Assembly (NCBI GenBank): GCA_038043445.1
Contig: JBBTBY010000004.1
Location: 1-36,492 of the forward strand
Reading direction: 5' to 3'
Length of the DNA: 36,492 nucleotides
Source of the DNA: Spirochaetota bacterium
GTDB taxonomy: Bacteria > Spirochaetota > Brachyspiria > Brachyspirales > JACRPF01
Below the pieces are notes generated by a model, which did no database searches, was not told where the DNA came from, and was given only the letters and a program-made list of their open reading frames with translations. Shown here in pieces: positions 7,957-15,602 of this stretch. Position 1 is the stretch's first letter. Every line of letters starts with the position of its first letter. The position numbers and the translations under genes are program-made.

Positions 7957-8373
7957 ACACTCACCCCCTCTAACTCCCCCTCTCTCGCGCAAATGCGAGA
8001 GAGGGGGAGAACCGGCTAACTCTGTGCTGATCGTTTTAATTACACTTTCTATATTGTCAGAGACGTCGGCATTTGAAAATCGGATCACTTTAATTCCGCA
8101 TATCGCTATAATTTCACTACGCCTTGTATCGTATTCCTGTTGCGCTTCATGGACACCGCCGTCCACTTCAATGCATAATTTCGCCGCAGCACAATAGAAA
8201 TCGGCAACAAAGCATTTTTGCGTATCGTCCTGACAATACCGTATCACATGCTGTCGATTGAACTTACTCCCAAGTAATTGTCGATTTCTTAGCCGCTTCC
8301 ATAGTGTTTCTTCCGCATTCGTCTGACGCGCTCTCAGATCTCTTGCCAATACGGTAGATTTTCTTATCTGCAT
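6802..8373 (-). CDS. DUF559 endonuclease fused in frame to an outer-membrane beta-barrel protein
   Basis: The single open frame of 523 codons combines two unrelated genes. Residues 1-121 are a complete DUF559 (PD-(D/E)XK, Vsr-like) nuclease: NAEETLWKRLRNRQ (19-32), then FVADFYCAAAKLCIEVDGG with the likely catalytic D58 and E69/D71, H75, and GIKVIRFSN. Residues 122-139 are read through a terminal hairpin of the mobile cassette (SPPLSHLRERGG). From residue 140 a secretion signal core (VTIGVILLLSLSLYPA) starts an outer-membrane beta-barrel protein that ends in Phe. ATG 8373 has GAGG seven bases upstream. The only other start codon between the cassette edge and the signal is TTG 128 (7992), inside the hairpin and without a ribosome site. 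Whether the barrel is made as a fusion, from TTG 7992, or not at all is open. Confidence 0.8.
   Translation of the reverse strand: MQIRKSTVLARDLRARQTNAEETLWKRLRNRQLLGSKFNRQHVIRYCQDDTQKCFVADFYCAAAKLCIEVDGGVHEAQQEYDTRRSEIIAICGIKVIRFSNADVSDNIESVIKTISTELAGSPPLSHLRERGGVRGGECVTIGVILLLSLSLYPAAKEKEDGLILHGRVYQDIIAQQSMGDSFSYAGAAVATFNIRNANDERAKIEASIDVNLWYGASAGLLYNRVAPAFASISNASTLFAFMSRELFLTVDLRKLYVALFFDWADISFGRQVINFGRGMMFSPIDAFSSVSPADLSFRRDGSDVLRVKVPFGDTAGLDMMTTLSSKMTNIKTAVKLFGNIFGWDLSALGMYNFNGYETTIGIDFKGDVEVGIYGEFVFRFTDYLAKRHVEAMLGADYSIEQKWFFRLEYYYNEDAVIASSLTPTALVSVQKTFFGKHYLFGSIMFKLDDLTDVSMIGILDLPELWGMYTLMFHYNLFQNTDITAYVRYYDRNINGLSAAQIAMFTGAEPLKLEYGLRAQVKF
7957..8009. repeat. Left terminal repeat of the DUF559 cassette (edge plus 15-bp hairpin)
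   Basis: Edge ACACTCACCCCCT at 7957-7969, linker, then arms 7974-7988 and 7995-8009 with loop gcaaat. The minus-strand reading frame stays open through it, encoding SPPLSHLRERGGVRGGE. It is the 3' side of the nuclease gene. Confidence 0.9.
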
Positions 8374-8403
8374 GTCGAAACCTCAATATAACTATATGGA
8401 GAA

Positions 8404-8448
8404 CCCCCTCTCTCACATTCTGTGAGAGAGGGGGCAGGGGGTGAGTGT
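8404..8448. repeat. Right terminal repeat of the DUF559 cassette (14-bp hairpin plus edge)
   Basis: Arms 8404-8417 and 8421-8434 with loop ttc, linker CA, then GGGGGTGAGTGT at 8437-8448. It lies between the nuclease start (8373) and the stop codon of the LolA-like gene (8450-8452), so it is the 5' side of the nuclease gene and could also act as a 3' hairpin for the LolA-like transcript. Confidence 0.9.
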
Positions 8449-8449
8449 C

Positions 8450-9172
8450 TTATCTCTGCAAATACCGCACCGTGAATTCCGATTCGTTCATCGGCGTATC
8501 GAAAACAAGGTCGGTCTGCTCGAATTCCGTCTTCGTGTCCTTACGAAGCTTGTTCACCATCTCCACCTTGACAGGATATATCCTCCCGCCGATGGTCTCG
8601 ACCTTAAGCGTCCGTGATTCCTTGAGGAGTTTACCGCTCTTCGCGTACATCTCCTGTTTCCAGCCGACGAACGTCTCCTTGTCGACCCACATCTTCCGTT
8701 TCTCATACGGCACGTCCTTCACCTTCGCATCGAGCGTGAGCACATAGCAGGCGCGGCCGCCCGCGTTCTCCTCGCCGCTTATCGAGATAGCATACTTCGT
8801 CGTCAGCGTATCCGATTCGAGCGCATCTTCGTAGGAAATATCGCTTCCCATCATGCCTTCCTTGAGCATATGCCCCGATATCTTCACCGTTTCCTGATCC
8901 TCCGGGAAATATATCCACATATCTTTATTGAGCTTAAGGTATTTCGTCCCCTCATCCTCGGGGTTGGTGAATTTCACGATGGCTTTCGTTTCGCCGATGC
9001 CCTTCATGAACATCTTCTTCGTCCGTACTTCCTTGCCCTGGGTAATGCGCATCATTGCAGTGCAGGTGACCGTCTTATAGACGCGGTTGCCGTCCATACG
9101 GGCGAGTATTTCCTCGCCGGTGACGGCGTACATGGCCGCCGCCGCTGAGAACAGGATGATGATGTTTTTCAT
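8450..9172 (-). CDS. Outer membrane lipoprotein-sorting protein (LolA-like)
   Basis: The 240-residue secreted protein has a short signal peptide (MKNIIILFSAAAAMYAVTG). It matches the LolA-like family annotated as outer-membrane lipoprotein-sorting protein: repeats of beta strands with M-R-I-T-Q-G-K, KAIVKFTNPEDEGTKYLKL, DMWIYFPEDQETVKISG, MGSDISYEDAL and KMWVDKETFVGWKQEMY. These proteins form a half-barrel that carries lipid or lipoprotein across the periplasm. GGAGG lies upstream of the start. It directly follows the two permeases of an ABC exporter, which supports a transport partnership. Its stop codon is one base from the edge of the DUF559 cassette. Confidence 0.87.
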   Translation of the reverse strand: MKNIIILFSAAAAMYAVTGEEILARMDGNRVYKTVTCTAMMRITQGKEVRTKKMFMKGIGETKAIVKFTNPEDEGTKYLKLNKDMWIYFPEDQETVKISGHMLKEGMMGSDISYEDALESDTLTTKYAISISGEENAGGRACYVLTLDAKVKDVPYEKRKMWVDKETFVGWKQEMYAKSGKLLKESRTLKVETIGGRIYPVKVEMVNKLRKDTKTEFEQTDLVFDTPMNESEFTVRYLQR

Positions 9173-9187
9173 GAGTAGCCTCCGTTG

Positions 9188-10417
9188 TTATTTTGACCCG
9201 TCGCGGATAGCGAATGCGGGGTTGAGTTTCAATGCGCGCAACGCGGGTATCATACCCGCGATGACCGAGATGAAAATACCGAGCGCGGCTATCGTGAGCG
9301 CGGTAGCCGGAGAGAGTTCGGGGTATATCACGGCCTTCATCGGTATCGGCATACCGCGTGCGATCGATCCGAGGACATAGCCGTGCTTCGAGAGATAGAG
9401 CGCTATCGGTGCGCCGACGGCCGAGCCGATGAGGCTCCCCACGACGCCGAGGGCGAGCGCTTCAAAGAGGAATGACGCGGCAATGGCGCGTGCCTTCATG
9501 CCCATGGCGGCAAGTACGCCGATCTCGGCGGTACGTTCGAGCCCGCTCATCATCATCGTGTTCGCGATGACCACGACGGATACGGCAAGGAAAAGCGCGA
9601 ATATCATCCGTATGATGAACAGTATGTACACGAACATCGTCTGGAAAAGACCTACCTCGTCGGCACGGAACACGTCAAGCCCGCGCGATGTTATCGTGCT
9701 GTCCTTAAGGAGAGCGCGCTTGACGGCCGATGCACGGGAGAAATCGGAGATCACCACCGCGAGGCGCTGCGGCGCATTGCGGGAATCAAGGAGCTTCCAT
9801 GCCTTCTCAACGGGGATATAGAACGTACGATTGAGCGGATACGCGCCAAGATCGATGATGCCGCGCACGGTGAAGCGGCTCCCTTTGAAACCGCCGAAGC
9901 GGTCGCGGGTGAGGAGTGTAAGCGTTTCGCCGGGAGCGATCGAAAGTGTCCGGGCGAGCTCAACGCCGATCATCATCTCCTTGCCGCTGCCGGTGAAGTA
10001 CGATCCGCTGACAACGGCATCCGTAAGTTTTACGAAATTCCTCTCGCGCACCGCATCGAACGCATGCCCGAGCGATTTTGACGACCGTTCGCCCTTGATG
10101 AGCACTGCGCCGAACGTGAATCGCGCTGACGCATAGAGTGCGCCGTGCTTTTCTATGGCGCGGATAACGATGTCCATGTCCGGTATCGACTCATTGAGCG
10201 GGAGCGTGCGTTCGTTCTTTGTGTATCCTTTCGTCTGCACGATGATATGGCCATTGTCGCGTATCGATTGTCCGACAAGATTGCCGAGTATGCCGTTGAG
10301 GTTCGCATTGCCGAGGAGGAGTATCGCCACGGCAATAGCGATGCTGAAGAGCGTGAGCGCGGTACGCCGTTTGTTGCGAAGGAGGTTCTTTACCGCATAC
10401 ACGATGAGGTGCATCAT
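9188..10417 (-). CDS. ABC transporter permease, FtsX/LolCE/MacB-like (module 2, second permease)
   Basis: This is a 409-residue permease with the LolC/MacB topology: the N-terminal basic stretch KNLLRNKRRTALTLFSIAIAVA leading into the first membrane helix (about 17-37), a large periplasmic domain, and three C-terminal helices. The FtsX signature is ANTMMMSGLERTAEIGVLAAMGM. The C-terminus IPALRALKLNPAFAIRDG is typical. I chose ATG 10417, because its ATGA overlaps the stop of the upstream permease by four bases; the longer frame from 10531 would lie within that gene. It is the last permease before the LolA-like gene. Confidence 0.88.
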   Translation of the reverse strand: MMHLIVYAVKNLLRNKRRTALTLFSIAIAVAILLLGNANLNGILGNLVGQSIRDNGHIIVQTKGYTKNERTLPLNESIPDMDIVIRAIEKHGALYASARFTFGAVLIKGERSSKSLGHAFDAVRERNFVKLTDAVVSGSYFTGSGKEMMIGVELARTLSIAPGETLTLLTRDRFGGFKGSRFTVRGIIDLGAYPLNRTFYIPVEKAWKLLDSRNAPQRLAVVISDFSRASAVKRALLKDSTITSRGLDVFRADEVGLFQTMFVYILFIIRMIFALFLAVSVVVIANTMMMSGLERTAEIGVLAAMGMKARAIAASFLFEALALGVVGSLIGSAVGAPIALYLSKHGYVLGSIARGMPIPMKAVIYPELSPATALTIAALGIFISVIAGMIPALRALKLNPAFAIRDGSK

Positions 10418-11661
10418 TTCCCCCTGAGCACGGCGGCGATGTTGAGCGATGCCGCTTTCATGGACGGGTAGAGCGTTGCCGCTACGGATACCGCGGTCCC
10501 GATGACGATCGCTCCCGGATAATACCACCATTCGATATGCCCGTACAGGCGGCTTGACACCGGGACATTAGCAAGCACATCGGTGCCGAACACGGGTATG
10601 CCCACGACGCTCATGAGCATGACCGGTATGAACGTGATAACGATCGCGATAGTGCTCCCGACGATGCCGATGAGCATGCCCTCGGCTATAAAGAGCCGCA
10701 CGATATCGATCTGCTTCATGCCCATGGCCGCAAGCGTACCGATCTCCTTTGTCCGCTCGAACACCGCCATGAGCATCGTATTCGTCACACCGGCGACGGC
10801 GACAAGGAGCAGCAGCACGAGTATGACGCGCTGCATCACTTTTCTGATCGTAAAGAACAGGAGCACGTCGGCAAGCTGTGTGCGCCAGCCGTAGACCTCT
10901 GCGGATGACGGGAGCACCGGGCGTATGCGTTCAAGGAGCGCTCGTATGCTGTCATCGCGCGAGGGTAATGCTGCCGCGATCTCGCTTACGCCGTTCTCCG
11001 TATCGGCAAGGCGCATGGCGTCGGGGAGCGATATCACAATGCCGAATGAATCATATTCGGGATTATCGCTGAAAAACACATCGGCTACCGTGAACGTGTC
11101 CGCATTATTCGCGCTGTAGCGTGTCCGTGCATTGACCGTGATCTCATCGCCGGGCACGACACTGAGCGCCGCGGCAAGCTTTTTTCCGATGAGACAGCGG
11201 TTGGCATTGCTCGCAAGCGCGTTTTGAGCGTTCAGGGCACCATGCTCCGCGGTCGGCAGAATGTTGAAGACCGATCCGTCCCGTGCGGGATCTATGCCGG
11301 TCACCGAACAGAAGAGCTCATCCGATTCGCGTATCACCGATGCGGCGAATTTCAGACGTGCGCATGCGCGGATGCGCGGCGAGTCCCCTGCTGAAGCCCT
11401 GCTGACGATGGACTCATAGCGGTAGATGAGGTTGGTGAGCGGTTTGTCCGTCCGTTCGGCGAAATAGTTCGTATCCATGATCTTCGCATGCGCCGTCTCC
11501 GAGCGCAGATAATTCCTGAGCGATGTCTCATCGATGCCGCTGATGATGGTGCTTGAGAGCATGAATGCCGTTATGCCGACGGTAATCGCGGCGAAGGTGA
11601 GCGCCGTACGGCGTTTATTGCGGCGTATGTTCCTTGAAGCGAGCGTGAATATCCCCATCAT
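10414..11661 (-). CDS. ABC transporter permease, FtsX/LolCE/MacB-like (module 2, first permease)
   Basis: The 415-residue permease resembles its neighbour: SRNIRRNKRRTALTFAAITVGITAF into the first helix, a periplasmic domain of about 220 residues, then FtsX helices with VAGVTNTMLMAVFERTKEIGTLAAMG. Both ends overlap the adjacent genes by four bases (ATGA), so this ATPase-permease-permease set is a coupled translation unit. It probably forms a heterodimer with the 9188-10417 product. Substrate is unknown; the LolA-like protein downstream suggests lipoprotein or lipid export. Confidence 0.88.
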   Translation of the reverse strand: MMGIFTLASRNIRRNKRRTALTFAAITVGITAFMLSSTIISGIDETSLRNYLRSETAHAKIMDTNYFAERTDKPLTNLIYRYESIVSRASAGDSPRIRACARLKFAASVIRESDELFCSVTGIDPARDGSVFNILPTAEHGALNAQNALASNANRCLIGKKLAAALSVVPGDEITVNARTRYSANNADTFTVADVFFSDNPEYDSFGIVISLPDAMRLADTENGVSEIAAALPSRDDSIRALLERIRPVLPSSAEVYGWRTQLADVLLFFTIRKVMQRVILVLLLLVAVAGVTNTMLMAVFERTKEIGTLAAMGMKQIDIVRLFIAEGMLIGIVGSTIAIVITFIPVMLMSVVGIPVFGTDVLANVPVSSRLYGHIEWWYYPGAIVIGTAVSVAATLYPSMKAASLNIAAVLRGK

Positions 11662-12344
11662 CGACGCACATCCCCGACGATGGCGCCGTCCTCGAGCGTT
11701 ATGACGCGGCGGGCGAAATTCATGATCTTCGGGTCGTGGGTGGAAAAGATGAACGTTGTCTTAAGCTCTTCGTTCATCGTACGCATGAGATCGAGCGTCT
11801 CCCCTGCGGACTTCGAATCGAGATTGGCGGTCGGCTCGTCGGCAAGCACTATCTTCGGACGCTTGACGAGCGCACGTGCAATGGCCACCCGCTGCTGCTG
11901 TCCGCCGGAAAGCTGTGATGGAAGACGGTGAGAATACTGTTCTATGCCGACCCGGCGGAGCATGTCCAGAACCGCTTCCTTCCGCTCATCAGATACCTTT
12001 ACACCGGCGATAATGAGCGGAAATTCCACGTTCTCGAACGCGGAGAGCACCGGGATGAGATTAAAGCTCTGGAAGACGAAGCCGAGCAGTTCATTGCGTA
12101 TCTCGGCAAGGCGGTCACGCGGGAGGCCGTGCACCGGCCGGTCATCGAGCGATATTGTGCCGCTGTCCGGCGTGTCGAGCAGCCCCATGAGATTGAGCAC
12201 GGTTGTCTTGCCGCTCCCCGAGGGGCCGACGAAAGCCGCCATATCCTCAGCATCAACGGAGACCGTGATGTCCTTGAGAACGGTTACACCGACTTCGCCC
12301 GTGCGGTACGTCTTTGAAATATGTTCGAACGCTGCGATGGCCAT
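11658..12344 (-). CDS. ABC transporter ATP-binding protein, LolD/MacB-type (module 2)
   Basis: The 228-residue ATPase has the complete motif set: Walker [11 protein letters not shown]-loop FVFQSFNLIPVL, signature [15 protein letters not shown], Walker [13 protein letters not shown] and the H-loop FSTHD. The phrase FNLIPVLSAFENVEFPL is characteristic of the MacB/LolD branch. GGAG lies upstream of ATG 12344. It overlaps the next permease by four bases. It would energise the two permeases that follow, extracting a lipidated or hydrophobic substrate from the outer leaflet of the inner membrane. Confidence 0.9.
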   Translation of the reverse strand: MAIAAFEHISKTYRTGEVGVTVLKDITVSVDAEDMAAFVGPSGSGKTTVLNLMGLLDTPDSGTISLDDRPVHGLPRDRLAEIRNELLGFVFQSFNLIPVLSAFENVEFPLIIAGVKVSDERKEAVLDMLRRVGIEQYSHRLPSQLSGGQQQRVAIARALVKRPKIVLADEPTANLDSKSAGETLDLMRTMNEELKTTFIFSTHDPKIMNFARRVITLEDGAIVGDVRR

Positions 12345-12368
12345 TGCGGGCTCCTTTGCGCCAGTATA

Positions 12369-13607
12369 TCACACGCTCTTGATCGCGTCGATGGGCGCCA
12401 TCGAGGCGGCGCGGGAAGCGGGCAGGAACGAGACAATGGCTGCGGTCACAGCACCGAGCACACACGCGGTAAGTACGGAGAAAAGGCTTACCGTCGGGAA
12501 TATCACGGTGTCAAGCGGGAAATTCCCGAGCGCCGATGATGCACTCCCAAGATCTACCCCCTTTATCATAAGGAGCCCGGTGATAAGGAGCCCGAGGGCT
12601 GAACCGGCGATACTGCCGGCAGCGCCGAGAAGAACCCCTTCAGAAAGAAATAATCCCAATATTTCAGCACGCGAGAACCCCATCGCCTTCATGATGCCTA
12701 TCTCGCGTTTGCGTTCGAGCACGACCATCATGATCACATTGGTGATGATGAATGCACCGAGGAGCGCAATGACGAAATACATGATATTGTAGGTGGCGGT
12801 CATGAACTGTGCGAGGCGTCCGATCTCGCTTTTCGTCTGCCAGGGCAGTACCGCAAGCGTATCGTCCTTGAGCTTCTTTTCAAGCCGCGCACCCACCGCC
12901 GCTGAATTGCGGTAGTCATTGAGCATAATGATGATCTCCTGTGTCCGTTTCCCTGCGCGAAGGAGCTTTCGCGCATCGTTGATCGAGACCTGAAAGAGCA
13001 TCTTATCAAGGCCGACGGCGCCGGTCTTGAAAAGTCCGACGATGGAAAAGCGCCGCACTCGGAGCGATCCGTCACTCCCCTCGGTCATGAGCACCAGGTT
13101 CGAGCCGACAGAAATCCCGAGCGACCGGGCAAGCGCCTCACCGACGATGACATCACGCTCGGCGGAAAGATAGCGCCCCGCGGTAATGGCTTTGTTGAGC
13201 ATGAGCATCTTCGTTTCATTCGTGATGTCGCCGGCGATGCAGAGCCCGGGGACGGAGCGGTCGCGGTTGTTGAGGAGCACGCCGAAGCGAATGCGTTCCG
13301 TGACGAGCGCAATATCACGCGAGAGCGACCTGTCTGCCGCGACTGCGGCGGCGATGCGTCCGGGGTCGTCGACGAGCTTGTTCACCGGCAGGAAGCGCTC
13401 ATTCTCGCTGTACTCCTTCGTGGTGATCTTGATGTGGCCGCTTTCCTGGCGCGTGGCATTGCGTATGATGGAATCCATGAAGCCGCCGTAAAATCCCTGC
13501 ATGAACACGATAAGCGTAATGGAGAACATTACCGAGCTCGCCGCAAGGAGCGAGCGCCGTTTATTGCGGAATAAATTCCGGTATGCCATCGAAAGTAGGA
13601 TACCCAT
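12369..13607 (-). CDS. ABC transporter permease, FtsX/LolCE/MacB-like (module 1, second permease)
   Basis: The 412-residue FtsX-family permease starts MGILLSMAYRNLFRNKRRSLLAASSVMFS. A periplasmic domain follows, then AFIITNVIMMVVLERKREIGIMKAMGFSRAE, the FtsX signature, and two more helices. The C-terminus LPASRAASMAPIDAIKSV is typical. I preferred ATG 13607 to the longer frame because AAAGGAGG ends four bases upstream of it and overlaps the stop of the upstream permease. A 24-base gap separates it from the module 2 ATPase, so both modules probably share one transcript. Confidence 0.88.
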   Translation of the reverse strand: MGILLSMAYRNLFRNKRRSLLAASSVMFSITLIVFMQGFYGGFMDSIIRNATRQESGHIKITTKEYSENERFLPVNKLVDDPGRIAAAVAADRSLSRDIALVTERIRFGVLLNNRDRSVPGLCIAGDITNETKMLMLNKAITAGRYLSAERDVIVGEALARSLGISVGSNLVLMTEGSDGSLRVRRFSIVGLFKTGAVGLDKMLFQVSINDARKLLRAGKRTQEIIIMLNDYRNSAAVGARLEKKLKDDTLAVLPWQTKSEIGRLAQFMTATYNIMYFVIALLGAFIITNVIMMVVLERKREIGIMKAMGFSRAEILGLFLSEGVLLGAAGSIAGSALGLLITGLLMIKGVDLGSASSALGNFPLDTVIFPTVSLFSVLTACVLGAVTAAIVSFLPASRAASMAPIDAIKSV

Positions 13608-13617
13608 GATGCCTCCT

Positions 13618-14874
13618 TTATTGGAAACGAAGCGCACTCGTGACGGTTATCTTCCCCGCCCTTCGCGCCGGTATAATGCTTGCAATAAGCGCAATGATCA
13701 TCCCGAAGAGCGCGCTCTGCACGAAGGCCTTTGCGTTCCATACGCTTTTCATCGTCCCCCATACCGGGAGCGATGAGGCCATCTTGTCGGCACCGGGCAT
13801 TGCTGTCACATCCATGCCGACATTGACGAGATAGAGATTGATGAGTATCCCGAGTATGACCCCGCCGATACTGCCGAGCGTGCCGACGATGAACCCCTCG
13901 ATGACGAACATCCGTACGACCTCTTTCGGCGTGAACCCGAGCGCGCGGAGCACACCGACCTCGCGTACGCGTTCGTAGACGCTCATGAGCACCGTGTTCA
14001 CGATGCCCACCGCGGCAATGAGCATGACGACGAGAATAACGATGCCTGAGAACTTTTTTTTCTGCGCCATGAGCCCCACGAAAGCCGCATTGCGTTCCTC
14101 GACCGTCGCTGCCGTCAGCGATGGATATCGGTTCGTGAGATCGATCTTCAATGCGCGCACGGCGGGATACAGCTCCGTGAACGGCTTGTCCGGCGGATGC
14201 TTGAGCGACACGAAGAGCTCGGTGACCGATCCTTCAAGGTCGAGAAAGTCGTCGGCGAGCGTATAGCTCATAACGACCGCTTCGTTGAGCGCAGGGTTGG
14301 TCGTCTCGAAAATGCCTGCGATCGGAAAGTCATCGGCATTGTGGCTCTCGTATCGCGTCCGCGCGGACACGGTGATCGTTCCGCCGACGGAGAGCGCGAG
14401 GTCACGTGCGAGCTTTGCCCCGACAAGCACCGATGATCGGTTGCTGCCGGTGAGATACGCGCCGCGGATGAAATTCGTGAGCGCAAATACAGTAGGGTCG
14501 CGCTCCGGGTCGATGACGATGCCGCGAATCGGTATCGATCGTTCGCCGTCTGTCGCTTCGGCGCGGAACACAGTTCGCGGGGTAGCGCCTGCGACACGCG
14601 AGTCCTTTGCAAGATATGCGCGTATCGTGTCGGCAGGCATCCCGAGCGAGAGCGGTGATGAATCGCGCTCGTCATCGTATGCCTTTGTCGCTATGGAGAG
14701 AGCACCGTCGGTGAGCGTGACCGTGTTCCTGAGCGAATCGCCGTCCCACCCGGCGAACATGCCGTCGATGACGACAAACCCCGCGATGCCGATCGCGATG
14801 GTCAGTGCAGTAATGAACACTCGCCGCTTCTGGCGTGTCACATTGCGGAGCGCGATAATAAGAATGGTGTTCAT
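13618..14874 (-). CDS. ABC transporter permease, FtsX/LolCE/MacB-like (module 1, first permease)
   Basis: The 418-residue FtsX-family permease starts IIALRNVTRQKRRVFITALTIAIGIAGFVVIDG. A large periplasmic domain is followed by VGIVNTVLMSVYERVREVGVLRALGF and two further helices. AGGAGG is placed upstream of ATG 14874. It sits nine bases after the module 1 ATPase stop. The arginine-rich N-terminal cytosolic stretch is shared by all four permeases here, which suggests that the two modules arose by duplication of one three-gene set. Confidence 0.88.
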   Translation of the reverse strand: MNTILIIALRNVTRQKRRVFITALTIAIGIAGFVVIDGMFAGWDGDSLRNTVTLTDGALSIATKAYDDERDSSPLSLGMPADTIRAYLAKDSRVAGATPRTVFRAEATDGERSIPIRGIVIDPERDPTVFALTNFIRGAYLTGSNRSSVLVGAKLARDLALSVGGTITVSARTRYESHNADDFPIAGIFETTNPALNEAVVMSYTLADDFLDLEGSVTELFVSLKHPPDKPFTELYPAVRALKIDLTNRYPSLTAATVEERNAAFVGLMAQKKKFSGIVILVVMLIAAVGIVNTVLMSVYERVREVGVLRALGFTPKEVVRMFVIEGFIVGTLGSIGGVILGILINLYLVNVGMDVTAMPGADKMASSLPVWGTMKSVWNAKAFVQSALFGMIIALIASIIPARRAGKITVTSALRFQ

Positions 14875-14883
14875 CGCCCCCTC

Positions 14884-15570
14884 CTATTTCCGGTCATCCG
14901 AGGATATGCGTCCGTCCTTGAGCCGCACGATACGCCGCGCATGGTCCATGACGAGGGTATCGTGCGTCGAGAATATGAACGTCGTCTGAAAGCGTTCGTT
15001 CACCGCATGCATGAGCGATACGATCTCCTCGGCGGTAACGCTGTCAAGGTTCGCCGTCGGTTCATCGGCAAGCACGAGGAGCGGCTTCTTCACGAGCGCC
15101 CGCGCTATGGCAACGCGCTGCTCCTGCCCGCCGGATATCTCCTTGGGTAACCGATGCTCCATCCCGGAAAGCCCCACCGCATCGATAAGTTCGGCGCATC
15201 GCGAATCGATATCCTTCTTCGAATGCGTTCGCATGATGACAAGCGGCAATTCTATGTTCTCCTTCACGGTGAGCACCGGTATCAGATTGTACGACTGAAA
15301 AATGAAGCCGATGTTCTCTTTGCGGTATTTCGCGAGCGCATCCTCTTTCATGGCGGAAAGCTTCTGCCCGTTATAGACCACCTCTCCTGATGTCGGCGTA
15401 TCGAGGCAGCCGACGATATTGAGGAGCGTCGTCTTCCCGCTCCCCGACGGCCCTATCGCAGCAAGGAATTCGCCTTTCTCGATCGACAGGTTCACATTAT
15501 CGAGGGCGTGCACCTCGCTCGCTCCCTTCTGATAGGTCTTCCGAATGCCGGTCATTTCGAGGATACTCAT
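14884..15570 (-). CDS. ABC transporter ATP-binding protein, LolD/MacB-type (module 1)
   Basis: The 228-residue ATPase has Walker [14 protein letters not shown]-loop [12 protein letters not shown], the signature [15 protein letters not shown] (Glu where the other module has Gln), Walker [14 protein letters not shown] and H-loop FSTHD. ATG 15570 is chosen over a start at 15663 because AGGAG precedes it and the alignable protein begins [13 protein letters not shown]. It is the first gene of the minus-strand run that includes both ABC modules, the LolA-like gene and the beta-barrel gene. It is the same length as the module 2 ATPase and very similar to it. Confidence 0.9.
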   Translation of the reverse strand: MSILEMTGIRKTYQKGASEVHALDNVNLSIEKGEFLAAIGPSGSGKTTLLNIVGCLDTPTSGEVVYNGQKLSAMKEDALAKYRKENIGFIFQSYNLIPVLTVKENIELPLVIMRTHSKKDIDSRCAELIDAVGLSGMEHRLPKEISGGQEQRVAIARALVKKPLLVLADEPTANLDSVTAEEIVSLMHAVNERFQTTFIFSTHDTLVMDHARRIVRLKDGRISSDDRK

Positions 15571-15602
15571 GTTTCGCTCCTGTTCCTGATATAAAACGCT
15601 CG

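Larger units (their letters stand above)
7957..8448 (-). mobile_element. 492-bp DUF559 nuclease cassette with hairpin-containing terminal inverted repeats
   Basis: The left edge reads ACACTCACCCCCT (7957-7969) and the right edge GGGGGTGAGTGT (8437-8448), its inverse complement. Next to each edge is a perfect hairpin: 15-bp arms 7974-7988/7995-8009, and 14-bp arms 8404-8417/8421-8434. Both hairpins share the core CCCCCTCTCTC/GAGAGAGGGGG. Between them there is only the DUF559 nuclease gene, reading right to left. The right edge is one base from the stop codon of the LolA-like gene. The left edge is fused to the signal peptide of the beta-barrel gene. No clear target-site duplication is seen. 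There is no transposase in the window; the nuclease itself may be the mobility factor, or mobility may be supplied in trans. Confidence 0.7.

Noticed and set aside
7950-7960. Target-site duplication of the DUF559 cassette
   Set aside because: Flanks cgtaac (left) and cttatc (right) do not match; any duplication is too short or degraded to claim.
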